Assembly (NCBI RefSeq): GCF_037893015.1
Contig: NC_133665.1
Coordinates: forward strand, 104,251,937 to 104,315,936
From: Macrotis lagotis
Lineage: Eukaryota; Chordata; Mammalia; Peramelemorphia; Peramelidae
Length of the DNA stretch: 64,000 nt
Direction: 5' to 3'
Positions 11,101 through 22,800 of the stretch are shown piece by piece. Both the position numbers and the translations under genes were made by a program. Numbering within the stretch: the first letter of the stretch is position 1; each line of letters begins with the position of its first letter. The notes beneath the pieces are model-generated. The model saw only the letters and a program-made list of their open reading frames with translations. It searched no databases and was not told the origin of the DNA.

Positions 11101-13759
11101 CTGTTCCCTGAACTACCCACTCCTCAAAGCCCTACCTCCTCCAGCATCTCGATGGAACATGGCCACATCCAGGTCCGTGGGCCCACCATGGGCCAGGAGG
11201 CTCTGGTCAGTGTGGTCTGCAGTTGAGCCATGTTTTGCCAAAACATTCTCCCTAGAGGACAGAGATGAGAGGACAGGGTAACTGATGTGGTTGACTTTAT
11301 TTACATGTTGTTTTAAATATTCCTCACTTTTTTTTTAAGCAAAGACCTTATCTCAGAATAACCTGAGCACTGGAAAGAATCTCCAAAGGCATCTGCTTCA
11401 TCTCATGTCTCAACACTCTTGATAAGGGGTTATCTAGCCTCTATTTGGGGGGGAACCTCCCTAAACCAGAGAGCAGATTAGCTCCTTATGCAACAACTTG
11501 AATTGTTTTTTTATTTTATTTTTTCCTTTGGTTTTTGCAAGGCAATGGGGTTAAGTGACTTTCCCAAGGTCACACAGCCAAGCAAGTATTAAGCAGCTGA
11601 GGTCTGATTTGAACTCAGGTTCTCCTGACTCCAGAGCCAGTCATTCTATCCACTGCACCACTTAGCTGCCCCAAATTAAGTTTTTTTCTTCACAGCAAGT
11701 CAAATATTGGAAGGCAGTTACCAAGTCAAATTAGGTTCCTAATATGTATCAGGTTCTCATGTGCGTAAGTCTTCTCTTCTCTAGATTAAACATCTTCAAA
11801 TTCATTTATTTATTTTTAAATTTAATTTTTTTTTTAATTTTGAGCTTCAAATTCTCTCCCTCTCTCCTGCCCTTCCTCTGTTTGCTGAAAATACAAATAC
11901 TAATGGCAGCACATTTCCAAGGCCTTCAAGTATCCCTCTTACAGTATGCTCTCCAGGCATCTAACCATCCAGGTTTCCTTCCACTGGGTACAAAACAGCT
12001 TTCTAATATCCTTCCTGAAACATGGCACACAATCCATGCAGATGGGCCTTCACCACTGCACAACGAAATTTTTTTTAATTCTGAGAGCCTGTCATTACAG
12101 AAGTTGCTCCAAATGGCTCCTCCTATTTCCTTGAGCCAGAAACCTTTCAGTAGAAAATCTTACTTCCTCTTCTACTAAAAAAGATTGAAAAATCAACTGT
12201 TGTGAGCTCTCTTATCTCACTCAAGTCTTCCTCACAACTACTCTGTCATTTATGATAAAAAAAAAATGCTCTCCACCTCCAGAGAAAGAACTGATGGAGT
12301 TTGAATGAAGATTAAAGGAGATTATTTTTATTTTCTTTATTCTTGGGGCCTTTGGTCTGTGTTTTCTTTGGCAACATGGCTAATGTGGAAATGTTTTTCT
12401 TGACTGCATGTGTATAATTGACATCAAATTGCTTCCTTCTCAAGGAAGGAGGGAAGGAGAACTCAAAATTTTAAAAAAACGACTGTTTACATGTAATCAA
12501 GAAAAAAAAAGAATGAAAATCATATGTTAAGTCTCTGTTCTGTCTCTTCTTGTCTCCTCTCATGCTCCAGTTTCACAGGATTAGGTAGTCTTCTGAGGCT
12601 TAAACTCTCATGACCCTGAAAGATACAACTATTATCATCCCCATTTTATAGATTAGAAAATGGAGACCCAGAGAGGAGATAACATCAACTCTAGAATCAT
12701 AGGATATAAAACCTTTGCAAAAATCCAGACTACATCTCAGGCTGCATTAAGGGCACAGAAGGAGACTTTCCAGATTTTGCTCAGAAAATCTATTCAAAAC
12801 GTTCCTCAGGGAAGCCAGAGTAAAAATTCTTCATATAGTAAAGGAAAGGAATAAGATATTGGACATTCTTCCAACCCTCAACTCTTTAGTCTCAGAATGC
12901 CTCAGGGCTCCTGATGTTCCTCATACTCTGATCCAGCCTGCATAGACTGCCAAATTCACCCTGCTCCAGCTGTACCTGAGGAGGCCACTTCTGCCCCGCT
13001 GACTGTCCTGCGTCCTGGCTGACCGAGCGCTGCTAACAGAAGACACCGTGGAAGCCCCCAGAGTGATTCGGATGAGGCCACTTTCCTCAAATAGAGCTGT
13101 GTTGTTGTAAGCACCAGTGCCCTGTGAGGGAAAAGCATGGTCAATCAGGACCCAAAGGCCTCCAGTACCACTAGATCTCTCCAATGCTTGGCCTATGCAG
13201 CAACACAGCACTACCACCACCAATATCCCCCAAGATCGCCTCACCGTGCCCGGGGCCGGCCTAGCCTCTTCTGTACCCGCTTTCCTGCCCAAACAGGCAG
13301 AGGTCCAGGCCCCTCGGGTCTCTTCATTCAGGACACAGAAAAGCAGCAGGATGGCTGGGCCCTGTGGCAATGGTAGAGGGAGGGGATGGTCAGTGAAGGG
13401 ACAGTAAATGATGGAAGCAAGAGGAATATTAGAAAGGGGAATCTGGGGAGCATGGGGAAGGTTAGGAAGGGAGTAACTATGACAAAGGGATAGGGCAATA
13501 TCACATGCTTCCTATGTAGTAGCCAGCTTTCTGGCTTTCCCCTGCAAGTCCAGGGTCACCTGAAGGCCGCAGAACCCAGCGTGGAGGTAGTGAAAGGCCA
13601 GGACGCTATGGTTGACTGCCAGGAGACCGAAGAGCCAGGAGGCACTGATGAGCAGGAGCAGCAGGAAGGAGCTGCAAAGGATAACGTGGAAAAGACACAG
13701 AGATAGGGAAAGGGGGGGGTGGGGGGAGAAACAGATGGATGCACAGACAAGACAGACAT

Positions 13760-13809
<50 letters not shown>

Positions 13810-16800
13810 AGATGGCACCAATAAGGAGACAAAAACAGGGCCAGAGAGACAAAGGGAAGGAGAGATAGGGGCAAAGAAACAGAAAGCCAGGGAAAGATAA
13901 TGGGAACCAAAACCCAGACAAAAACAAAGAGATAACCCAGGATAGAGAAAAAGGAAGAAAAATAGAAATAGAAACAGAGGGGGAGATAGGACAGAGACAG
14001 AGATGGAAAATGACAAAGACAAGAAAAGGGATAGAAACAAGCCCCCCAAAAAAGGTGAATTTGTACCAGTAGAATTTCCTTTCATAGAGAAACATCTAAT
14101 GGGGAACTTAAGGGAGCAAGGAGAGTCTTATAGGAGAAAGGAGAGGGGACAGGGCAGGAACAATCACTTTTCTAAGTCAGAAGCCACAACCTTCTCTCCA
14201 TCCCCATTCCCCCACAACTGAGATATTCTAGACCTTAGTCCCACTTGCCATCCCTTCCAAAATGCCTAGCAGGGCTCAGTCTAGGCCGACATGGTCCTAC
14301 CCATCCCCCGACATCAACTCACAGAACAGACATTCTCTTGGCCTCCCTCTGCCCAGGGGAGCAGGACATCCTTGCCACCAGCAGGAACAAGACCCCATTC
14401 ATCTGGACACACAACACAGTTGGGGCATGGAAACAGAGATAGAGGGATAGACAGGAGCAGAAAGAGACACACGAGAACCAAGAGGAAGAAGGGATGGAAC
14501 AAAGACATGGAGGAAAACACACAGAATTAGTTGTATTTGGAAAAAGACAAAGACATTCACACACAAAGTTGGGGTGGAAAGTCAGGTGAAGATATAGAAA
14601 AACAAAGAGATGGAGAGAAGACACCTAAGTCAGTGTCTCCTCTCACCAAACACCCAAAGTCCTCAGCCCCAGCCTAGATCCCAGATAGAAACAAGCAGAT
14701 AGGTGTTAGAATTAAGGACAGAGTTAGGTTTGGAAGTTGAGACTGGGACTGGGACTCCTTCAGGGCCTTACCGAAATGACCAGGACAATAGGGCCAGCAA
14801 AGCTCCAAACCAGTTTATCATGGATGGAAATCCAACAGAAGTCCGAGTTTCCATAGCCCCCTGGGTCAAGGCCTACTGCAAGGCCTGTAGAAAAGAGGAA
14901 TCAGTGCAGGAAGCAACTCCCTCCCCACGACCCCTGACAGGCTCATCAATCAGAAGGAAGATCACAGTGATGGGGGGGAAAGAGAGGAAATAAAAGGGCA
15001 ACAAAGATGGGTAGAAAAGGCCCAATGGGATCACATTCCACACCCACGGTCCCACTATATTAGAGGAGGAGTCTCCCTCCTTCCTGATCAAGGGGGAAGG
15101 TAGTTCAGACATCTCAAATTAAAGAGGGAGAGAAGCTTTAGGGCAGGTGTAGAGAACCTTTTTTCTACCAAGAACCCTTTGGATATCTACCATGGCTGGG
15201 GAGTGCTGCCTGTGTTTCCCACCAGGGGTAGGGGTGCTAGACTCAAGGTCAGAAGCCCTGGGTTTGAATCCCACTTCTCTTTTTAGCTTGGGATAAGACA
15301 CTTCTCAGTGGGCCTCAAGTTTTTCTCATCTACAGAATGGGAATAATAATTCTTGTGCTAAATGGCCCCTATAATTGTTGAAAGGAAAGTACTTTGGAAG
15401 TCTTATAGAAAAGCAAATGCTAAAATTACTCTGCTAATTCTCAAGGAGAAGGGTTAGTTCAGTTTACCCAGAAGGATGGCAGGAACACCCCAGCCCAGGG
15501 CATAGTAGAAACGCATGGCCCCAAGGTCCACGTTTCGAGCCTCTGCCTGCATGCGATAGAGATGCAGTCCCTGCACAAAGAGCCAGGAGAAGGTGCCCAA
15601 GAAGAGGTAATGTAGAACGATGGCAATCACAGTGCACAGGAACTGGAGGAAGGGGAAGAAAGCAGAGGGTAACCTCAGTTCCACAGGGAAGACCCCTGCT
15701 TCCTCTGCCCAGAGCTCGTCCCACCTTTCCCCCTAAATTCCCCACCATCACCACCACCACCAGGGCCCAGGCCTCAGAAGGTTTCCTGGTTTGGACCCCC
15801 AGCTAAGCACCTGGTTGTGGGTGCGGTGAATCCCCAGGAAGAATAGCAGCTCAGCCAGGCCAAGCGCAGCAGCCACATTGGCATGGATCCCACGGGTATT
15901 AGACTTGAGGCCTCGAAGGCTGAGCAGGACAGCCACAGTCAGCAGCAAGGAAGCCACAGTCACTGACACAGTCACATGAGTAACTACAGCCAGGAGGGCC
16001 AGGTCACCTTCCAGACGCTGTGGGCATGGGGAGGGCAGTCAGGACAGAATGGGACCTTACAAACTCGGATGAGCTCCTGGCATGACCACCACCTTCCCCA
16101 GGCTACCCTCTATTGGTCTTGTCTCCTTAGCCTGATCCCCCTCCCTCAGTCCTTTGACAGACTCTACCATTCTCATTCCCACACTCAATCTAACCCCCCA
16201 GATTTTAACTGAGCTTCCCTCCCACAAAGGACCCTGAAGGATTAAGACAATCATTCTCCACTCCCATCTAACTCAAGAACTGATTGGAAAGTTCCTTGAC
16301 ATACAGGAAAGTGGATATCCCCATACCTCTCGATGAGAGGCATCCATAAGCACCCCAAAAGTACCAAACCGGGAACACTGGCAGCGCACATGGGTACCGT
16401 TCCTGTGCACAAGCTCACAATCACGAGCTGTCCACACACCCAAAGGGTCACTCCTGTGGAGAATCACATCAGAGTTCAGAATCACATCAGATGCCCAGGC
16501 TAGAAACTGAGGGTACTGTGCCTATATCCATATTGGGTGGGAGAGAGGGACAAGTGTGTGGACCTCTTTGTGGGCCAGCCCGGTACTCAAACTAATATGG
16601 TCAAAGGATCTAGAATTATCAGGGCTCTTAGAGACCATCTGTTCTGACCTCCTTAAAGATGAAGACCTGAGACTGAGCAAGGTCTAGTGGGTCTAGGGGT
16701 GTTGGGTTAGGATGAACATCCCCATGAGCTGGACCAGTTCTACCACACACAGGCTGATCCTGGGGCGGGTTAGAGGTTTTCCCTGAAAGGGACAGGTCCT

Positions 16801-19800
16801 CAAAGACTAAGCCAACACATCATTCAATAGAGGTGGCTCTGGGAGTCACCCGGGGGGGGGGGTTGCCAGGGAAAGAAGGGATGCATCCTCACGGACTGGG
16901 CCGCTCCCACTGTACACAGAGGGGTTTGCTTCGATTTGCCGTCTGCAGCAGGCGGAACTCCAGGGTGATAGGTGACTCTAGAACACCCTGTAGGAACCTG
17001 CGTTCCCTGAACACAGACACACTGACCACTGGAGAGTTCATGACTGGGTTCCGGGGGAGCCTGAAAAGAACATTACTGTCTGAGATCTAGAAGTGTTATG
17101 CTATACTCACACCTACTCACCCCCCAATGACAGCGACATCATTGTCTGACCACCTCATTGTATGGATGGGAAAATGGATGCAATACAATCTAGATCTAAA
17201 CAGACAAACCCCTCCTCTACCCTGACAGTGGTCATGAGGCCTTTGCATCAACATTATAACCACAGGGTCCTAGACATTCTATTTTTTTGTTTTTTGTTTT
17301 TTTAGGGTTTTTTTTGCAAGGCGTTGGAGTTAAGTGGCTTGCCCAAGGCCACTAGGCAATTATTAAGTGTCTGAGGCCAGATTTGAACTCAGGTTCTCCT
17401 GACTCCAAGGCCAGTACTCTATCCACTGTGCCACCTAGCCACCACCTAGCCGCCCCCTAGACATTCTTTGAATAACATATCCTTCCATTTGAGCCCCTCC
17501 TCTCCCCTCCCCTTACCACCTAAGGTGACAATCTAGACAAGCTGCTTTATAAAGAACACTATGTCTAGAATTTGAGGCCAGAGGGCATTCAGCAAAGAAA
17601 AGGACCCAGATCCTCTCCAAATCAATTGGCTCTGACTCTATAGCCCGTTTATAATTAGGCCTGAGACCTAGGAAGGTCTTTAGGTAGGAAATCTCCTGCC
17701 CTGACACCGTGTTCTGATGAGACCCAGAGTCTGAGTGGTCCCAGACAGGAGCCACTCAGCTTCTCCTTTAGAGCAAATCTTTGTTGGACTGCCCCCCGCC
17801 CATACCTAACACTTCGACGTTCTGCCTGGTATCGGGCTGGAAGTAGCCCTCCCAGAGTTCGGTAGATGAGAAGGATGACAATGGTGAGACCCGGTTCTGC
17901 CTCCAGGGGCCCCGCTCGGCCTGCCACACTCTCTGCTGTCTCATTGGCATCACTGCTGCCACTTGTGGGTAGTGCTGAGGGAGGCAAAGGGTTAGCCACA
18001 ATCAGTGACCCTCCAGGACAACCCCACCAAGGTCATACAATCAGGGGCCTTTCTTAGAATGGCCGTGGCACCCAGGAAAGGTGTTATTCTATGAGGGCAA
18101 ACCATTAGTGCTGCTTGCCCTTAGGGGACTTACCTTCTGACTGTGGGGGCCGAGGTACTGGAGGGGGCAGCAGTACATGTGTATGAGGATCCCAGGCATC
18201 TTGGCCCCGGAAAAGGCTACCATGGTAACGAGGGTATCGATGTCCCCCCAAGGTGGGCACCGGAGGTTCCATTCGATCAATACTGAGCACTGGGGTAGAA
18301 GGGAAGTGTCAAAGGTCATAGGTTAAAGGTCACTTCTCCCCTCCTTCCTTCCTAAGGAGCTCCTATCCTCCCATCTGCCCACCCACTGGAGTCCCTACTT
18401 ACTAATATTAGGCGCCACCAATCCCACAGGGTTCAGGTACGTGAGCTCCATGTTCTGGGCCAATGTTGCTGTATACTCCTCCAGCTGCTCGATGAGGCCT
18501 GCACTGACCCCATGGGCTGAGGTCCCACCGACAGCTTGTAGCCATGGAGACTCCCACAGTTTACGGGTCTCGGGGGCCAGCACAGCCGAGCCAGCCCAGA
18601 GTAGATTCTGGGGATGGGAAGGTTCTGGTTAGGAGGGCTCTGCTGACCTCTTCTCACTCACAGCCCCAGGACCACCTGACACAAGGAGCTCCAGAGGGCA
18701 GGCCCCGCAAATATAGTGAGCAGACTGCAGGATCAGAGGAGCTCAAGTCCCCCTGCACTTAGTGGCCACGGGACCCAGGGCAAGTCACTTGGCCTAAGGC
18801 TTAGCTTCCCCCTCTCTAAATAAGGGATAATGATATCCATGACAACCTGGCAAGTCAGTGGTAAGGATGACACCTGAGAATAAACATGAAATACTTCATA
18901 AAAAGGCCACAGAGATGTGTCAACTCTCATTAATGCTGACCTCAGGTCAACCCTCCCAGAGTTCAAGCTCAGTCTCCTGACTGGACCAGGCCCTAGGGTC
19001 TTGGTCAGCTCTAGTTTCTCTGATCCCATGACTTGACTATTTCTGTCTTTGGCTTCACCCATCAGCTAGTTTCACATGTCCAAAACTTAGTGGTTTTCCA
19101 TGACGTTCTTCTCCCTTATCTAACAAATGCAATCAAGACTAAATCACTTCTGTCCATTCCACCTTCACAGTATCTCAAAAACATCCCACAGATTGAGATC
19201 TAGAGCCAGGCAGTGACCTCCCCAACCATGTTTGAGATGGAGCTGGGCCAGAGGTCACCAGTCCTGATTCCTAGCTCAAGGCTCTTTCCCCTAGAACGGG
19301 TCCATAGAAAGCAAGGAGACTGCTTTTCCTAAAACAAGTTCTGAACACTGCCTTCTCCAACACTTCCTTATAGGATAAAGCTCAAACTCCTTGCTCTGTC
19401 ACATTGGTCCTAATTAACTCACTTGACACATCAAATATCCTCATGTTTCAGCTGGACGTGCCAGCTATTGTCATATCCATCTGAACTAGTCTACCAGAAA
19501 CACCTTTCCTCCTCTTCTCCAAATCTTACCTTTTCTTCAAGGTCTTGGTGGGGTTGGTTGTCCTGGAGGGTCACTAACTGTGGCTTACCCTTTGCCTCCC
19601 CAAGCTCTACCCCAAATGGCAGACCCCATCACACCTCCAAGAAATTTTCCACCCCTATTCATCTCACTCTCCTACCACCTATAATTTTCTTTCCTTTCTT
19701 TCTGAGCTCTGACAGACCCATTGTCCATACTGATCATTCAACATTGTTTAGGTAGGGGAGGCAATCAGGCTGAGGGGTTTAAATGAGGTGGGTTCTTATT

Positions 19801-22800
19801 GCTGTCAGGTCAGCAGGATAAGAGAATAGATTTGTCAGATAAGGAAGGCATTAGGGCTCATCAGGGTCATCTCATTATCATCATTAGCTGCCATTCAGTG
19901 GGGTCAAAGGGTCAGCAGAACTGTCCAGTAGTATTGATGACCGTTGAACTGAATTAAGTGAGGTTAATTGTCAGAGGAGAGTCAACAGGATAGACTGGAA
20001 GTCATGGCTTGTGGTAAACAGAGTCAGAAGTTAGTAGAGTAAGGGGGCAGCAGAGTCGCCCCATCATCCCAATGAAATGAGCTTATAAATGTGAAGATAT
20101 CAGCTACGGTGATAAGGGATAACCAATCTGAATGAAGACAGTGGGGCAGGGGCAGGGTCGACTGGTTCAGGGATTCATTTTCTGTGATTCTGCAAGCAGG
20201 GAGAAGGTGGGGTGTCATTGTGGTGACCAGGATGCTATGGAGGTGAGTTCAGACAGTCATTAATAGAGTCAGAGGCATGTCTAGAATCTCCTTACTAAAG
20301 TGGGAATTCTTTGTGTCCATAGGGATGTCAGCTAGGGTAGTACAGCACTGGGATTTGATCAGGGGTCAGGGTCAACAAACATGACCAGGAACAGAAAAGC
20401 AGAAAAGGGTAGGAGTCAACAGGGATAGCCAGGGTCACCTCATTAAAGTGGGCATCCTGTGTGGCCGTCAGTCCAAAGCCTTGCTGATGACTCTCGAAGG
20501 TCAGGAGTCGGCCTAAAAGACGGGCAGCAATGTGGACATCATTGCCAAAGTAGCGTTCGGTGTGGCCAGTTACCGCACGAAGCCGCTGAGCCAACTTCTT
20601 GGCCTCAATGGTGTCCAGTTCTGTTTCATTGCGTTCTAGGTCTTCCAGCTGCCCATGAGGAAGTAAAAGGGCAAGGATCACACAAAGCCCATCTCTACCT
20701 GGGCTTAGGGATTCCCAGAGTTACACTATTTCTACTAGTCCTCTCATAGCCATACCAAGGGGAACAGATAAGGACCACTGGCTGGCTCAGACTCTCAATA
20801 AGAAACAGCAATTAGCTCACCTAACCCCCTTATTTTAATGAGAACAAAACAGATTCAGAGTCACAAAACCAGAATCTGACCTCATTCCAAATGAAAAATG
20901 GCTGCTCATTTCCAAGGAAGGAATAAGGAGGGAAGGAAGGAGGAAAAAAGGAAAGAGGGAGGGAAGAAGGAAGGAAGGAAGGAAAAGGAGAAGGGAGAGA
21001 AGGAAAGAGGGAAGAAATGCTTGTTCCCCATCAAGGAAGGAAGAGGGAGAAAAGGCAAGAGGAAATGAAGAAAGAAAGAAGGAAAGCAAAGAAGGAGGGA
21101 GAGAAGGAAAGAGAGGAAGAAATTAGGAAGGTAAGGAGAGAGGAGTGAAAGAAGGAAAGAGGAAGGGAAGAAAGAAGGAATGAAAAAAGGAAGGAGGAAG
21201 GGAAGGAGAAAGAAAATAAATTATTAAATTATTACATGTCAGGCTTTAAAATATGATCTAATTTGGTCCTCAAAACAAACCTGGAAAGTAAATGCTTTCA
21301 TTTTACAGCCCAGAACACTGAGGTAGACAGAGGTTAAGTGACCTGTCCAGCAAATGTCTGAACTCAGGTTTTCCTGACTCCAGGCCTCATGCTCTACCAC
21401 TGCCATAGTCAGGGTCTTTTGGGAAGATCCATAAAATCTGTACGTCACTAGGGTCTATTCTAAGTGTCAAGAAGTCCAGTGGTAACTGCAGGTAAGACCC
21501 TAGGGAAAGAGTGTCTATAGAGATGGGAGGGAAGAACGGAGCAAATTCTTGGATTTGAGGTCTATACATTTCTGGTTCTGAGCTGAAAGAGGCTATTCTT
21601 GTAGCATCAGTTTTGGGAAGGCAGACATGAGGTAGGCCTTAGGAGGAGGTCGTGAAGCCAGGAAGGAGGCAGTACCAGTTGAATGAAGGTTCAGAAGGAT
21701 GGAGAGCACTGGAGAGCTGCAGAAGATGTGAGGGGCTGTGAAGATAGGGAGGGGTCTCTGGGGTAGGAGTGACATGTATTTCTAGCAAAACCATCTCCTA
21801 GGAAGCTGGAGAGAGCCTGGGGATGTTGAGGTAGATAGGGAACAAGCATTTATTAAGGATCTGCTGTAGGCCAGGAAATATACTGTACTAAGCACTTTAC
21901 AAATATTCTCTAATTTGATCCTCACAACCCTGGAAAGTAGATGCTATTGTGATTTTCATTTTACAGATAAGGAAACAAGCAAACAAGTGCTCAAAGTCAC
22001 ATATCTGGTTAGTATTGTAGGCTGGATTTGAATTCAGAGCTTCCTGACTCCAGTCCCCAAGTTGCATCTACTGCACCACCTCATTACAGGAAGGGGAGGG
22101 GGAATCCTACCATCAGGCCCAGTTCCCGGAAGGCAGGTGAGGTACAGTTGAAAAGGTCTGGCTGCAGCCACCCCCTGTCTTCATCACAGCGCCGGACAGC
22201 AGCACCTATGCAAAGGCAAGAGGGCATCCTGGTCAGAGTGCCAGACTGTGGGCCACTAGAACCTCCAGGCCCCAGGTACTAATCACAAGCTGAGCCCCCA
22301 CACAACCCGAGTCAAGGGCTAGTCTGTCCAGAGAAGCTAGAGAACCCTGACATCTGATTTCCCTAGGTCACCCTGGGGAAGCCCCACCCCTTCTCCCCCC
22401 AGACCCTCCAGATCTAAAAGTCTAGCACTCCTGAAGCCTGGTGACACCATAAGCAAAGGAGGAGTATCCTGGTGGGGGGGGGGATTATAAGCATTGTCAG
22501 TTCTCAATCACCTGTACTAATAGAGCAGGGCAGAGGCAAGGAAGATTCCAAACTAGCAGGTAATTAAAAAACTTCAGAAATGCATTTAAGAAGCAGGGAG
22601 GTATAAGCAAACACAAACACGCTAGCCCCCCCCCCAAACACACCCACACCCACTCTAAGACACACACAGACACCCCATCCATATTCAGCCCCACAGTGTC
22701 ATCTGTGGAAGGAGGCAGTAGCCCTAAATCATCCTCACTACATTGTGGATAATTGAGAACCAACTGATAGCGCCACAAGGAGTGGGGATCTGCAGAGACT

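Larger units (their letters stand above)
11252..12975. other. CELSR3 intron 30
   Basis: Contains an older reverse SINE (11508-11675) and an L1 3' UTR (12240-12515). The stretch 11740-12180 is T-rich, unassigned sequence. Confidence 0.65.
20649..22110. other. CELSR3 intron 17
   Basis: Contains a 300-bp purine tract (20915-21220), an MIR-like piece (21240-21400), unassigned sequence and a fuller MIR-like element at 21841-22082. Confidence 0.6.

Noticed and set aside
13556-14095. Minus-strand frames encoding long CVCVCV runs
   Set aside because: Translation of the (CA)n microsatellite and pyrimidine-rich intron; only exon 28 inside it is real.
22621-22680. CRISPR-like or phage-like arrays among the short repeats
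   Set aside because: All arrays here are eukaryotic mini- or microsatellites without regular unique spacers.
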